A DNA stretch of 64,000 nt from Nocardia sp. BMG111209 (GTDB lineage Bacteria > Actinomycetota > Actinomycetes > Mycobacteriales > Mycobacteriaceae): positions 1,674,001 through 1,738,000 of the forward strand of contig NZ_KB907308.1 in NCBI RefSeq assembly GCF_000381925.1. The letters are read 5' to 3'. The position numbers were made by a program, and so were the translations under genes. Under the pieces are notes generated by a model, which was not told the DNA's origin, ran no database searches, and saw nothing but the letters and a program-made list of their open reading frames with translations. Shown piece after piece: positions 8,754-17,662 of the stretch (its first letter is position 1; the number at the start of each line of letters is the position of its first letter).

Positions 8754-8981
8754 GACGGACCTCACTGTCTACGAACACCGGTGATCGGAATCACCTACCG
8801 GTAACGTACCCGACCGCGAAAGGCGCGGATTCCGGCCCGAAGAAGACCCATCGCGGAGCGACGTAGCGAGGCGAACCATGGCCCGATCCGGCGTACAACG
8901 ACGAGCCTGTGCACAGGTATAGCCCCCGCACCCGACACCGGGCGAATCACACCGTCGGCAGGGACCCGTCCTCGGCTCCGA
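8754..8981. other. promoter region of the VOC-tesB operon, otherwise empty
   Basis: 228 bases between the VOC start and the end of the small minus-strand gene. Apart from the small palindromes at 8780-8804 close to the VOC start, nothing coding or structural was recognised. Confidence 0.4.
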
Positions 8982-9218
8982 TCAGCGCCGCCGGGGTGAG
9001 TCGACCACGAGCGGCGACAGGTCGGTCTGCAGGGATGACAGCGGCGTGCGGAAGGGGCCGCTTCCAGCGGCGGGCGGAGTCCTGCCTTCGTCCCGGTACG
9101 CCTGGATCTCTTTCGGCGAGGGACGGCTTGCCATTCCGGATTCCTGGTCGTCGAGCCGACGCAGAGCAGTCAGCTTCTCCGCGCGGCTCAGCTTGTCGAA
9201 CTCGTCAATCGACAACAT
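8982..9218 (-). CDS. small hypothetical protein coupled to the ADP-ribosyltransferase remnant
   Basis: 78-residue basic, hydrophilic protein starting MLSIDEFDKLSRAEKL, with a helical first half and a proline-rich, basic end. Its ATG lies inside the last codons of the ADP-ribosyltransferase reading frame (14-base overlap), with GAGG-type sites upstream, so it would be translated with the toxin-like gene. Position suggests a partner such as an immunity or chaperone protein, but there is no sequence support and the gene may now be non-functional. Confidence 0.45.
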   Translation of the reverse strand: MLSIDEFDKLSRAEKLTALRRLDDQESGMASRPSPKEIQAYRDEGRTPPAAGSGPFRTPLSSLQTDLSPLVVDSPRRR

Positions 9219-9929
9219 ATCCTCGTAGCCTCCACACCCGTCTGGCCTGGTCGAATGATACCCCCAAGATGCGAAGGCGACGAGCATCGATCACGAGCAA
9301 CTCGCGTTCCGCAGGGAACTCGGCAAGCTCACCGACCGCGAGCGCCTGCGTGCCGGCGGGTACCACCAGATCCAGGATCGCTGGATTGCCGCGAGACGGG
9401 TTGCGTGGTGGGTCGACCGACATGCTGGTGGACAAGAACCCTGGTTCGACAATGTCCTTACCGACCATTGCCCGAGCACCGGCCTCCCCGGTGATGCCGT
9501 ACACATTGCCATCGATCTCGCGGGTCACACGACTGTGTCAGGCACAGAATATTTGGTGAGCGCCGATCGGATGCGGTCGATCGACCGCTGGATCAACGGG
9601 GTCGCCTCTCGCTGACCACGCAGAGCGCCGTTGATGCGGTCCGGAGACAACAGGTAGGTATCCAACGCATCACGCTCGCCTTCGGCCAATCTGGACAGGT
9701 CGTGGCGAATATTTGCGATCGGGATGCGGTCGAAATCGTCCTCGCCGCCATCCCAGAGGTTGTCCCGGCCATCCCCGACATTCCCCACCACCACACGGCC
9801 CCCACCCCGACAAACCGACATGTGTAACGGCCTACGCCCCGCCGGAACTGTACATGCCCAATTGCGCACTGCGGCATCGCCCACCTCATCGCGATCGACC
9901 GCACGGATGGCGACTCCGTCTCGAACCAT
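9205..9929 (-). pseudogene. ADP-ribosyltransferase (ART, R-S-E class) toxin domain, frameshifted
   Basis: The two halves of one ART domain are in different frames. Upstream frame (to about 9525): TYLLSPDRINGALRG, then SIDRIRSALTKYSVPDTVV and a stop. Downstream frame (from about 9528): TREIDG, GFLSTSM (the STS strand) and AEFPAERELLV with the catalytic E-x-E, then RRLRILGV. Joined, they give the normal order: conserved Arg, STS, ExE. At the junction GTGTGACCC one missing base would turn GTG-GTG-ACC into a stop, so a single deletion explains the break. ARTs of this class modify host proteins or nucleic acids and are common polymorphic-toxin warheads. The upstream part has no good start or RBS and an insertion sequence sits 85 bases further up, so the locus looks decayed. 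Confidence 0.72.
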
Positions 9930-10009
9930 CAGGGAATCAATGCGATTCGGTTGCCCGCAACGGCCACAACGGGGTTGTCGGCGACAGCATATACCGATCA
10001 CCTCCGGCG

Positions 10010-11683
10010 TTAAGCCTGAATCCACTGACGGGGGTTTCGTGCTGGTCCGCGCGCCTGCGGCGCGCGGACCAGCGGGTTTCGGGCGTGGAGTAGCCGCTGG
10101 CCTGGCCAGCTTTTCCACGTGAGTCCTCGGTTCGGGCCCGTCGGGCGGGGATGGTCAGATGCTGTCGGGTTGTGGTGGTGTGTAACCGATTGTGTTGTGC
10201 CACAACGTGAGCCATGCGTCCGCCCAGGGCCAGCAGCGGGGCAGGTGCAGGATGGGACGCCGTTGAGGGCGAGCGAGCCGGGCGGGGATGGTGATGATTT
10301 TGCGGCGCAGGGTCGATCCGCGGGCCCGGCCGAGTCGGCCACCGGCCAGTATTCCGGCGGTGCGCAGCAGGTTGTGGGCGATCGCGGCGCACAGGACCCA
10401 GGCGAAGTTGGCGCCGAATTTCCCGGACGGAATGTGAGCCAGTGGCCCGTCGATCAGGTCGGCGAACACGGTTTCGATGATGGCGTGTTTGCGGTGGGTG
10501 ATGTCGGCATCGGCGACGGGCTCGGTGGAGTTGGTGAAGAACGGGTGATACCGCCAGACCGGGAACAGGGCATCGGGGTATCGGGCGTCTTTCACCCGGC
10601 GCACGATCAGCCTCGCGGTGGTCCGGTCTTTCGTGGAAGCGAAAGCGGTATAAGAGATTTCGGCGACCTCGGCGTCGGAGATCCACTCACCGGTATCGGG
10701 ATCACGCACGGCACCGGGATACCGCACCGGAGTCCATTGGTCTTCGCCGATCGCGGTGATCGCGGCGTTGACCGCCGAATTCTTGGTCAGTACCAGCGAG
10801 AACTGTGCCCCGGCGCGCAACGCGGCGCACACGACTTTGCGGGTGCCGTATGCGGAGTCCCCACGCACCAGCACGATGCCGGTGGCGCGGGCGGCACGAG
10901 CGGTGCCGATCGCGGCGGTAACCATCGATGCGGCACCTTTGCCCGAGCCGGTCTTACCTGCGCGTAGCCGTATCCCGGCGATCACCGGTGCCGCCAGGTC
11001 GGTGCTGATCGTGGTTGCCAGGGGTGAAAGTCCTTTGCGGAGAACCTTTTTCCCAGCAATCTTCGTGTGCCCGTACGACGCGCCCTGCTTCTGGTGGCCA
11101 TAGACCGGGCGCAGCAGCGAATCGATATCGACGAAGGTCCGCACAGCCGCACCGGGCAACAGATCCGCGCGCGCGGTCAAGGCCAGCAGATGCTCGCGCA
11201 TCACCGACTCCAACTGCTTGGCGTGACCGAATGTGAACTCCCGCAACAGAGTCCCGACCGTCGAGGGCGCATACACGCCACTGAACAGCGTCTTGCACCC
11301 GCCGCTGCGCAGCAGACCGATATCGTCGATGCTGTCCGCACCCGCACACATCCCGGCGATCAACGTGGCCAGTTTCGGTGCCGGGTTCACCGACCCGGAC
11401 TTGACTCGTGGCGCGTCGATGGCAATTTTCTCGGTCAACAGCCTGGTCAGACCCGTCTGCTCGGCCAGGGTCATCACCGGAACCAACCCCGCCACCGACA
11501 CGAGGCCATCATCATCGAACCTCGCCGAGGACTCGGCGAACCTGTGGAACAATCGCACTGAAAGTGTCTTTCGGAACTTGTCTTGGTTGTTGTGTGGTAA
11601 CTCCAATCATCCCAGGTCAGAAGGCACTTTCTTCATTTCGACACACCCAAATACACCGAATTCATCGGTGGATTCAGGTTAAG
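10010..11683. mobile_element. IS1380-family insertion sequence with target duplication
   Basis: Element proper is 10015-11678 (1664 bp). Its ends are inverted repeats: CCTGAATCCACTGAC inward from 10015 and CCTGAATCCACCGAT inward from 11678. Both sides are bordered by TTAAG (10010-10014 and 11679-11683), a 5-bp target duplication. A single intact transposase gene of the IS1380 type fills it. Matching ends, intact gene and intact duplication indicate a recent insertion. Confidence 0.9.
10155..11606 (-). CDS. IS1380-family transposase
   Basis: 483-residue DDE transposase (DDE group 1). Visible family segments are FVDIDSLLRPVYGHQKQG, the strand LVRGDSAYGTRKVV with a catalytic Asp, and a C-terminal helical region with NLLRTAGILAGGRLGRARG before the conserved WADAWLTLWHNTIG. 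It runs almost end to end in the element with no frameshift, so it should be active. Start ATG at 11606, about 70 bases inside the right terminal repeat. Confidence 0.93.
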   Translation of the reverse strand: MELPHNNQDKFRKTLSVRLFHRFAESSARFDDDGLVSVAGLVPVMTLAEQTGLTRLLTEKIAIDAPRVKSGSVNPAPKLATLIAGMCAGADSIDDIGLLRSGGCKTLFSGVYAPSTVGTLLREFTFGHAKQLESVMREHLLALTARADLLPGAAVRTFVDIDSLLRPVYGHQKQGASYGHTKIAGKKVLRKGLSPLATTISTDLAAPVIAGIRLRAGKTGSGKGAASMVTAAIGTARAARATGIVLVRGDSAYGTRKVVCAALRAGAQFSLVLTKNSAVNAAITAIGEDQWTPVRYPGAVRDPDTGEWISDAEVAEISYTAFASTKDRTTARLIVRRVKDARYPDALFPVWRYHPFFTNSTEPVADADITHRKHAIIETVFADLIDGPLAHIPSGKFGANFAWVLCAAIAHNLLRTAGILAGGRLGRARGSTLRRKIITIPARLARPQRRPILHLPRCWPWADAWLTLWHNTIGYTPPQPDSI

Positions 11684-11829
11684 CCCCGCTTAACGACTCC
11701 GTTAAAACTCCTGAGGAGAGCAAACATTGTCGCGTCCTCGTGGCGCCGATAACTTCGGTGCCTGTCCGGAATACGCTCCGGCCCCGCTGGGCCCGGTCCG
11801 CCGGCATCGTCGACCGAAGCGAGATTGAT

Positions 11830-12777
11830 GTGACACTTGTTCTCGGAGTGCAGATTCCGGACGAACAGCTGGTCCGTGCGGCCGGTACGGGATTCGATCG
11901 GATTCCCGAGCTGCTCGATCGGGCCGGGGTGGGTTACGTGGTGCTGGGTGGCGATCGGGCCGCGCCACTCACCCGATCGCTGAATCCGGCGCTGCTGGGT
12001 GTGGTGTTCGCGCGGCGCACGCAGGGACTCGGCATCGTCACGGCGGCCGCCGCGCAGCGCGACCATCCGTACAACCTGGCGCGGCGCGTGGCGTCGCTGG
12101 ATCACATCTCGGGTGGTCGGGCCGGATGGCTGGCCTTGCGGGCCGATCAGGGCATCGCACTCGGCGCCACGGAACAGGGCAGTTGGGCAGCCGCGGACGC
12201 ACCGGCGGGGCCCGCGCTACCGGCCGAGGCTGTCGCCGCGGCCCGCGCGCTCTGGCGGACCTGGCCGATCGAATCGCTCACCACCGCCGACCCGGCGAGC
12301 CGGCCGGCCGAGGCCGAGGTCCGATATGCCGATCACACCGGCGTTTTCGCGACCATCGGACCACTGAACGTGCCGACGACACCGCAGGGTGAGCCGATCG
12401 TGCTGTGGGACTACCGCCCCGGCGACGGGGACCATGCCGCGGCAGCCGATGTCGCCTTGGTGGCGCACGATGATCGCGCCGCGGCAGCCGAATTGCCGCC
12501 AACAGTGGCCGTCCATCTGCGCGCCGACGGCCGGGATCCCGAATTGCCCGCACGCCTGCGTGATTGGGCACGCGAGCCGGAACCCGTTGCAGGCGTGCTG
12601 ATTCGACTCGACCTCGGCGACATCCCCACCTTCCTGGACAACACCGCCCCCGTGCTGGCCGACCAAGGTGTGCTCCGATTGCGTTCCAGCGCAACCACTC
12701 TGCGCGATCACCTCGGCATCACCCGCCGAACCGAACCCGATCCGTTGCACCTGCGCCCCGTCTACGTCTCTGCCTGA
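11830..12777 (+). CDS. LLM-class flavin-dependent oxidoreductase
   Basis: 315-residue luciferase-like monooxygenase subunit. Typical strand/helix marks: ARRTQGLGIVTAAAAQRDHPYNLARRVASLDHISGGRAGWLAL-type order (given here in part: LARRVASLDHISGGRAGW). It is shorter than its neighbour and the C-terminal half is weakly conserved. The GTG at 11830 follows a weak GAAGCGAG; upstream in-frame residues fall in the region next to the IS and are not coding. It lies 11 bases before the second LLM gene, so the pair forms an operon and both probably use FMNH2 or F420 on one substrate class. Confidence 0.8.
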   Translation: MTLVLGVQIPDEQLVRAAGTGFDRIPELLDRAGVGYVVLGGDRAAPLTRSLNPALLGVVFARRTQGLGIVTAAAAQRDHPYNLARRVASLDHISGGRAGWLALRADQGIALGATEQGSWAAADAPAGPALPAEAVAAARALWRTWPIESLTTADPASRPAEAEVRYADHTGVFATIGPLNVPTTPQGEPIVLWDYRPGDGDHAAAADVALVAHDDRAAAAELPPTVAVHLRADGRDPELPARLRDWAREPEPVAGVLIRLDLGDIPTFLDNTAPVLADQGVLRLRSSATTLRDHLGITRRTEPDPLHLRPVYVSA

Positions 12778-12788
12778 AGGAGTTCGGC

Positions 12789-14087
12789 GTGAGCCGCGAC
12801 CATGTGATCCTCAACATCAACGTCCTGGACCTGGGCATCAGCCCCGTCGCCTGGCAACTGTCCGGGCTGCCGAAGACGGCGACGACCACCGGCGACTATT
12901 TCGCCGAGATCGGCCGCATCGCCGAACGAGGCACCCTCGACGCGTTCTTCCTCGCCGACAATCCCGCGATCCGGGAGGACCCGCTGGTGCGGCCCGGTGG
13001 CCGGGCCCTGGAACCCACGACGATCCTCGCCACCGTGGCCGCCGCGACCAGCCATCTCGGCCTGATCGGCACCCTGTCCACGACCTTCAACGATCCCGTC
13101 GAGCTGGCCGAGCGCTTCCTGTCCCTCGACCACCTCAGCGGCGGCCGCGCCGCCTGGAATGCGGTGACCACCTACAACCCCGCGGCCGGCGGCAATTTCG
13201 GACTCACCGCGAACCCCGATCGCGCGACCCGATACCGCCGCGCCGACAGCTTCGTGGACCTCGTCCTCGCGTTGTGGCGCGCGGCGATCGACGGCCACGA
13301 CATCGCCCACCGCGACGAATTCTTCGACGCCCGTGGCCTTTTGCCGCTGGACGGCTCACCGCAGGGCCATCCGCTGATCGTGCAGGCCGGCGGCTCGCCG
13401 CAGGGCCGGGATCTGGCCGGCCGCACCGCGAATGCCGTGTTCACCGCCGAATGGACGCTGCCCGCCGGGCTGGAACACTACGAACAGGTGAAACAGGTTG
13501 CCGCCCGGCACGGCCGGCCGCGCAGCGATGTCGCGATCCTGCCCGGCCTGATCACCGTCATCGGCAGCACCGAAGCGGAGGCCGCCGAAAGGTACCGCAC
13601 CGCAAGGGAACTCCAGGGCCTCGACCAGGAACTGGCCATCCTCGGCACCCAACTGGCGCGCGATCTGCACACCTACCCCGTCGACGCCCCCTTCCCGCAG
13701 GAGGTGCTCGCCGACCTCGACGACCCGAACGCCTTCACCGCCTCGCTCGGCTTCCGCGAATCCTTGGTCCGCGCGATCGGCGACCGCCTCGCCGACAATC
13801 CCGGATACACCCTGCGCGACGCCGTACTCGAATTCGGCGCGGGCGGCCACCGCCGCATCATCGGCACGCCCGAGCAGGTGGCGGACACGATCGAGCAGTG
13901 GTTCCGGGCCGGCGCCGCGGACGGATTCAACCTCATGCCGGACGCATTCCCGTCCGGCCTGGAGATCTTCGTCGACGAGGTCGTACCGATCCTGCGCCGC
14001 CGCGGCCTGTTCCGGCACGAATACGCCGAGGTCACCCTGCGCGAACGCTTCGGGATCAGCGCGGCACGAGCGCGCGACGCGGCCTGA
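12789..14087 (+). CDS. LLM-class monooxygenase, NtaA/SnaA/DszA family
   Basis: 432-residue FMNH2-dependent monooxygenase of the nitrilotriacetate / pristinamycin / dibenzothiophene-sulfone group. Supporting segments: LDAFFLADNPAI early, ATSHLGLIGTLSTTFNDP, FLSLDHLSGGRAAWNAVTTY, a mid-region PLIVQAGGSPQGRDLAG and C-terminal GTPEQVADTIEQWF. GTG at 12789 has AAGGAG six bases upstream, placed over the end of the preceding gene. Enzymes of this family often open C-S or C-N bonds in xenobiotics or sulfur compounds and need a separate flavin reductase, none of which is seen nearby. Confidence 0.9.
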   Translation: MSRDHVILNINVLDLGISPVAWQLSGLPKTATTTGDYFAEIGRIAERGTLDAFFLADNPAIREDPLVRPGGRALEPTTILATVAAATSHLGLIGTLSTTFNDPVELAERFLSLDHLSGGRAAWNAVTTYNPAAGGNFGLTANPDRATRYRRADSFVDLVLALWRAAIDGHDIAHRDEFFDARGLLPLDGSPQGHPLIVQAGGSPQGRDLAGRTANAVFTAEWTLPAGLEHYEQVKQVAARHGRPRSDVAILPGLITVIGSTEAEAAERYRTARELQGLDQELAILGTQLARDLHTYPVDAPFPQEVLADLDDPNAFTASLGFRESLVRAIGDRLADNPGYTLRDAVLEFGAGGHRRIIGTPEQVADTIEQWFRAGAADGFNLMPDAFPSGLEIFVDEVVPILRRRGLFRHEYAEVTLRERFGISAARARDAA

Positions 14088-14204
14088 CCGTCCCGCAGTG
14101 CGGTCCCGGACGCACGTTCGCTGCCGGAGCACCCCCACCGCGGCTCGCCCGGCGAACCTGCGCTTCCGCCGGGAGGCCCACCCGCACGCCTACGCTGTGC
14201 CCTC

Positions 14205-16253
14205 GTGTCGGTGGGTCGGATCGGCAGCCGGATCGCGGTGGCGGGGCTCACGGGAGCGCTCGTCCTGACCGCGGGATGCGGGGTGCGAACAGATCGCCCG
14301 GAGTCTCGGTTCGCGGTCCGAGAAGGGTTGAATCTCAACTACTTCCTGCGCGACGGTGTGACAGCCGGACATCTGGTGCTGCGATCGGGCCTCGATCCGC
14401 GGCTGCTCGTGGCGTTTCCGGCGGGCAACAGCGGGACCGGCGTATGGTTCGACCGACTGCCGAGCCCCGCCGAGTGGGTGCTCGACGAGGCACCGAAAAG
14501 TCACCGGGACAACGACTCTCACGGCAGACCCCGGCACGGCATGGCATTCGTGGCATCGATCACGGCCGCGGAACTACACCCGCGAGAAGGGGTCCTGTCC
14601 AGCGTCCGCGTATTGCGCGACTACGAACAGGATGCCCGCCTACCCGCCGGAGTTGCCGCGGCACCGTCGATTTCGGACGACTCGATCACCTGGGAGCGCG
14701 ATCGTCTCGACGGAGCACCGGGCTACCGGCTCGATATGCGAGTACTCGACGGACGGGTGTCCCGCGCAGGAGTGATCACCGCCGGAACGGACGGCCGCAT
14801 CAAGGTGCGCGTCGAGGCGTCGAGCGGCGAACCACCCCTGTCGTCGCTGGCGGGCGAACTGTTGAACGGCCGGGAACGCAAGCTGGACAGTGCGATCGAC
14901 ACGCTCGGCTTCCTCGGCTACCGGGAGAAGTTCCTGGCCGGCTCCTGGCGATTCGACACGTATTTCGGCCGGGACACCTTGATCTCGCTGAAGCTGTTGT
15001 CGCCGGTGCTGACCGGCGACGCGATCGAGGCCGGATTGCGGTCGGTGCTCACCCGGCTGGCCCCGGACGGCACCGTCGCCCACGAGGAGAGCATCGGCGA
15101 ATACGCGATCCTCGCTCACCGTGAGCAGACCGGAACACTTACCGACGCACCGATTTTCGACTACAGCATGGTGGACGAGAGCTACCTGCTGGCCCCCACG
15201 CTCGCCGCATACCTCCTCGACGAGCCCGCCGCCGCCAACCGTGCCGCGGCATTCCTGCGATCGACTGCCGGGACCCCCGAGGGCACCGCACCCTCGATCG
15301 GCGCCGCCCTGGTACGCAACCTGCGGCTCGCCGTCACCAGCGCCGAACCGTTCGCGAACCGGCCCGGACGCGAGACGCTGATCGCCCTGCAACCCGGCCG
15401 CGATGCCGGTGAATGGCGGGACAGCACAACAGGTTTGGGCGGCGGCCGGTACCCCTACGACGTCGACGTCGTCCTGGTCCCCGCGGCACTGGAGGCGACC
15501 GCCCACCTGCTCGCCAGCGGCCTGCTCGATCCGTATCTGACACAGGACGATCGAGCCCTGCTGACCCACGCGGCCGGCGACGCGACGGTCTGGCGTGCCG
15601 AAGCGCCGAAACTGTTCACGGTCACGATCGACCCGGAGCGCGCCCGCGCCGCACTCACCACCTACGCCGAGCACATCGGCGTACCCGTGCCCGACGCGAC
15701 CGCGGCGCTCGGCCCGGACCCGATCTCGTTCCCGGCCCTCGCGCTCACCGCGGACGGCGCCCCGATACCCGTACTGCATTCCGACGCGGTACTCGACCTG
15801 CTCTACGGCACACCACCGCCCGCGAACCTGGACGCCGAAGTGACGACGATGATCCGGCCGTTCCCCCTGGGCTTGATGACCGGTGTCGGACCGGTCGTGG
15901 CCGATCCGGTGTTCGCGACACCCGAACTCCGGGACCGGTTCACCGCTCATCACTATCACGGCACCGTCGTATGGTCCTGGGTGCAGGCGGCTTTCGCGGC
16001 CGGGCTGGACCGGCAGTTGCACCGTCCGGATCTACCGAACCCGGTACGCGAACACCTCGAGGCCGCCCGCCGGACCCTCTGGCAGTCGATCGACGCGGTC
16101 CGCGATATGCAGAATTCCGAACTCTGGAGCTGGCGCTACGCCGAAAACCGTTACCAGCCGGTCCCGTTCGGCGCTCACGCCGACGACATCACGGAATCCG
16201 ATGCGGCCCAACTGTGGAGCACCGCCTACCTCGCGCTGACCCCGCCGTCGTGA
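14205..16253 (+). CDS. lipoprotein with six-hairpin glycosidase-like domain
   Basis: 682-residue exported protein. The signal ends in a lipobox LTAGC (Cys25), so it should be membrane-anchored outside the cytoplasm. The middle carries WRFDTYFGRDTLISLKLL (about residues 247-264), the hallmark of alpha/alpha barrel enzymes of the glycogen-debranching/GH15-GH133 type, followed by DGTVAHEESIGEYA and, near the end, VVWSWVQAAFAAGLDRQL and ELWSWRYAENRYQP. A polysaccharide or glycolipid hydrolase role is likely; substrate unknown. The -10 box TACGCT (14191-14196) lies eight bases before the GTG and no ribosome-binding site is present, so the mRNA is probably leaderless. Confidence 0.75.
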   Translation: MSVGRIGSRIAVAGLTGALVLTAGCGVRTDRPESRFAVREGLNLNYFLRDGVTAGHLVLRSGLDPRLLVAFPAGNSGTGVWFDRLPSPAEWVLDEAPKSHRDNDSHGRPRHGMAFVASITAAELHPREGVLSSVRVLRDYEQDARLPAGVAAAPSISDDSITWERDRLDGAPGYRLDMRVLDGRVSRAGVITAGTDGRIKVRVEASSGEPPLSSLAGELLNGRERKLDSAIDTLGFLGYREKFLAGSWRFDTYFGRDTLISLKLLSPVLTGDAIEAGLRSVLTRLAPDGTVAHEESIGEYAILAHREQTGTLTDAPIFDYSMVDESYLLAPTLAAYLLDEPAAANRAAAFLRSTAGTPEGTAPSIGAALVRNLRLAVTSAEPFANRPGRETLIALQPGRDAGEWRDSTTGLGGGRYPYDVDVVLVPAALEATAHLLASGLLDPYLTQDDRALLTHAAGDATVWRAEAPKLFTVTIDPERARAALTTYAEHIGVPVPDATAALGPDPISFPALALTADGAPIPVLHSDAVLDLLYGTPPPANLDAEVTTMIRPFPLGLMTGVGPVVADPVFATPELRDRFTAHHYHGTVVWSWVQAAFAAGLDRQLHRPDLPNPVREHLEAARRTLWQSIDAVRDMQNSELWSWRYAENRYQPVPFGAHADDITESDAAQLWSTAYLALTPPS

Positions 16254-16341
16254 CCTGTCACGGAACGGCTCGGATTCCGGCAGCGCCTGACCATCGGCAC
16301 GCACAACGGCTCCGGCGCGGTCGGCAACTAGGGTGTCACCC

Positions 16342-17592
16342 GTGACCGAGAGCCAGCACGCCACCGCATCCCAGTCCGATTCCACCGCATTGCCGCTGGC
16401 AGGCGTGCGGGTACTGGAGCTCGGCAACTACATCGCCGCCCCCACCGCCGGCCGCATCCTCGGCGATTTCGGGGCCGAGGTGATCAAGGTGGAGCGGCCG
16501 AAAACCGGGGACGAGTTGCGGAATTGGCGGCTCTACGGCGGCGACACCTCGATGCTGTACCGGACGGTCAACCGCAACAAGAAGTCGATCGTGCTGGATC
16601 TGCGGACGGACGCCGGGCGCAAGGTCGTGCTGGATCTGGTCCGGCGCTGCGATGTGCTGCTCGAGAACTTCCGGCCGGGGATGCTGGAGAAGTGGGGGCT
16701 CGGGCCGGAGGTGCTCGGCGCCGCGAATCCGGAGCTCGTGATCACCCGGATCTCCGCGTACGGGCAGACCGGGCCGCTGGCGCAGCGGGCCGGGTTCGCG
16801 GCGGTGGCGGAGGCGGTCGGCGGATTGCGGGAACTGGTCGGCGATCCCGATCGGCCGCCGGTGCGGGTCGGGGTGTCGATCGGGGATTCGATCGCCGGAA
16901 TCTACGCCGCGTTCGGCACCGTGATGGCGTTGTTCCAGCGCGGACGCACCGAGGCGCCGATTCCGTTGCCGCAGCGCATCATCGACGTCGCGCTCAACGA
17001 ATCCATTCTCTCCGTGATGGAGTCGCTGGTGCCGGACTATCTCGCCTACGGGATCCGGCGCGAGCGGGTGGGTGGACGGATGGAGGGTATCGCGCCGAGC
17101 AATGCCTATCCGTGCAGCGACGGGCTCAGCGTGATCATCGGCGGCAACGGCGATGCCATCTTCCAGCGCTACATGCAGGTGATCGAACGGCCGGATCTGG
17201 CCGCGGATCCGGAGCTGGCCGACAACGCGGGGCGGTGGCGCAACCGCGAACGGCTCGACGCGGCCATCGCCGAGTGGACCCGCCTGCACACCCGCGACGA
17301 GGCGCTGCGCGTCCTGGAGGCGGCGAGCATCCCCTGCGGTCCGATCTACACCGCCGCGGATATCGTCGAGGACGAGCAGTACAAGGCGCGCAACATGATT
17401 CAGAACTTCACCGTGGATGTGGGTGCGGCGGAACCGAAGTCGGTCGGGTTCCCGGGCATCGTCCCGGTGATCGGTGCGCAGTCGCTGCCGATCCGCAACG
17501 TCGGGCCCGACCTCGGCGAGCACACCGACGAGGTGCTGTCGCAGCTGCTGGGCATGTCCGACACCGAGATCGACGCGCTCGGCACGAACTGA
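16342..17592 (+). CDS. CaiB/BaiF family III CoA-transferase
   Basis: 416-residue transferase that moves CoA between carboxylic acids. Family features: GVRVLELGNYIAAPTAGRIL at residues 21-40, FGAEVIKVERP, NRNKKSIVLDLRTDAGR, ENFRPGMLEKWGLG and the stretch GDPDRPPVRVGVSIGDSIAG that contains the usual catalytic acidic residue. GTG at 16342 is preferred over one at 16333 because a -10-like TAGGGT (16329-16334) lies seven bases before it, fitting a leaderless start. It ends directly at a long hairpin terminator. Substrate unknown; acyl-CoA or carnitine-type acids are usual. Confidence 0.92.
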   Translation: MTESQHATASQSDSTALPLAGVRVLELGNYIAAPTAGRILGDFGAEVIKVERPKTGDELRNWRLYGGDTSMLYRTVNRNKKSIVLDLRTDAGRKVVLDLVRRCDVLLENFRPGMLEKWGLGPEVLGAANPELVITRISAYGQTGPLAQRAGFAAVAEAVGGLRELVGDPDRPPVRVGVSIGDSIAGIYAAFGTVMALFQRGRTEAPIPLPQRIIDVALNESILSVMESLVPDYLAYGIRRERVGGRMEGIAPSNAYPCSDGLSVIIGGNGDAIFQRYMQVIERPDLAADPELADNAGRWRNRERLDAAIAEWTRLHTRDEALRVLEAASIPCGPIYTAADIVEDEQYKARNMIQNFTVDVGAAEPKSVGFPGIVPVIGAQSLPIRNVGPDLGEHTDEVLSQLLGMSDTEIDALGTN

Positions 17593-17655
17593 GCGAGGCC
17601 GGCGCGGGGATCGGCGGGCCCCCGACGAGCCCGCCGATCCCCGCGCCGGCCTCGC
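17593..17655. terminator. very long perfect hairpin, bidirectional terminator
   Basis: Arms of 26 bases each (17593-17618 and 17630-17655) are perfectly complementary around an 11-base loop. It starts one base after the CoA-transferase stop codon and ends eight bases before the stop codon of the convergent Clp-like gene, so it should terminate both. Confidence 0.85.
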
Positions 17656-17662
17656 CGGTACC

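Noticed and set aside
9520..9535. Programmed frameshift in the ART gene
   Set aside because: GTGTGACCC is not a typical slippery site and there is no stem-loop; a one-base deletion is simpler.
9525..10118. Reading the toxin N-terminal frame as an intact 197-residue gene starting inside the IS element
   Set aside because: The first 30 codons are IS sequence; the ART domain is plainly continued in the other frame.
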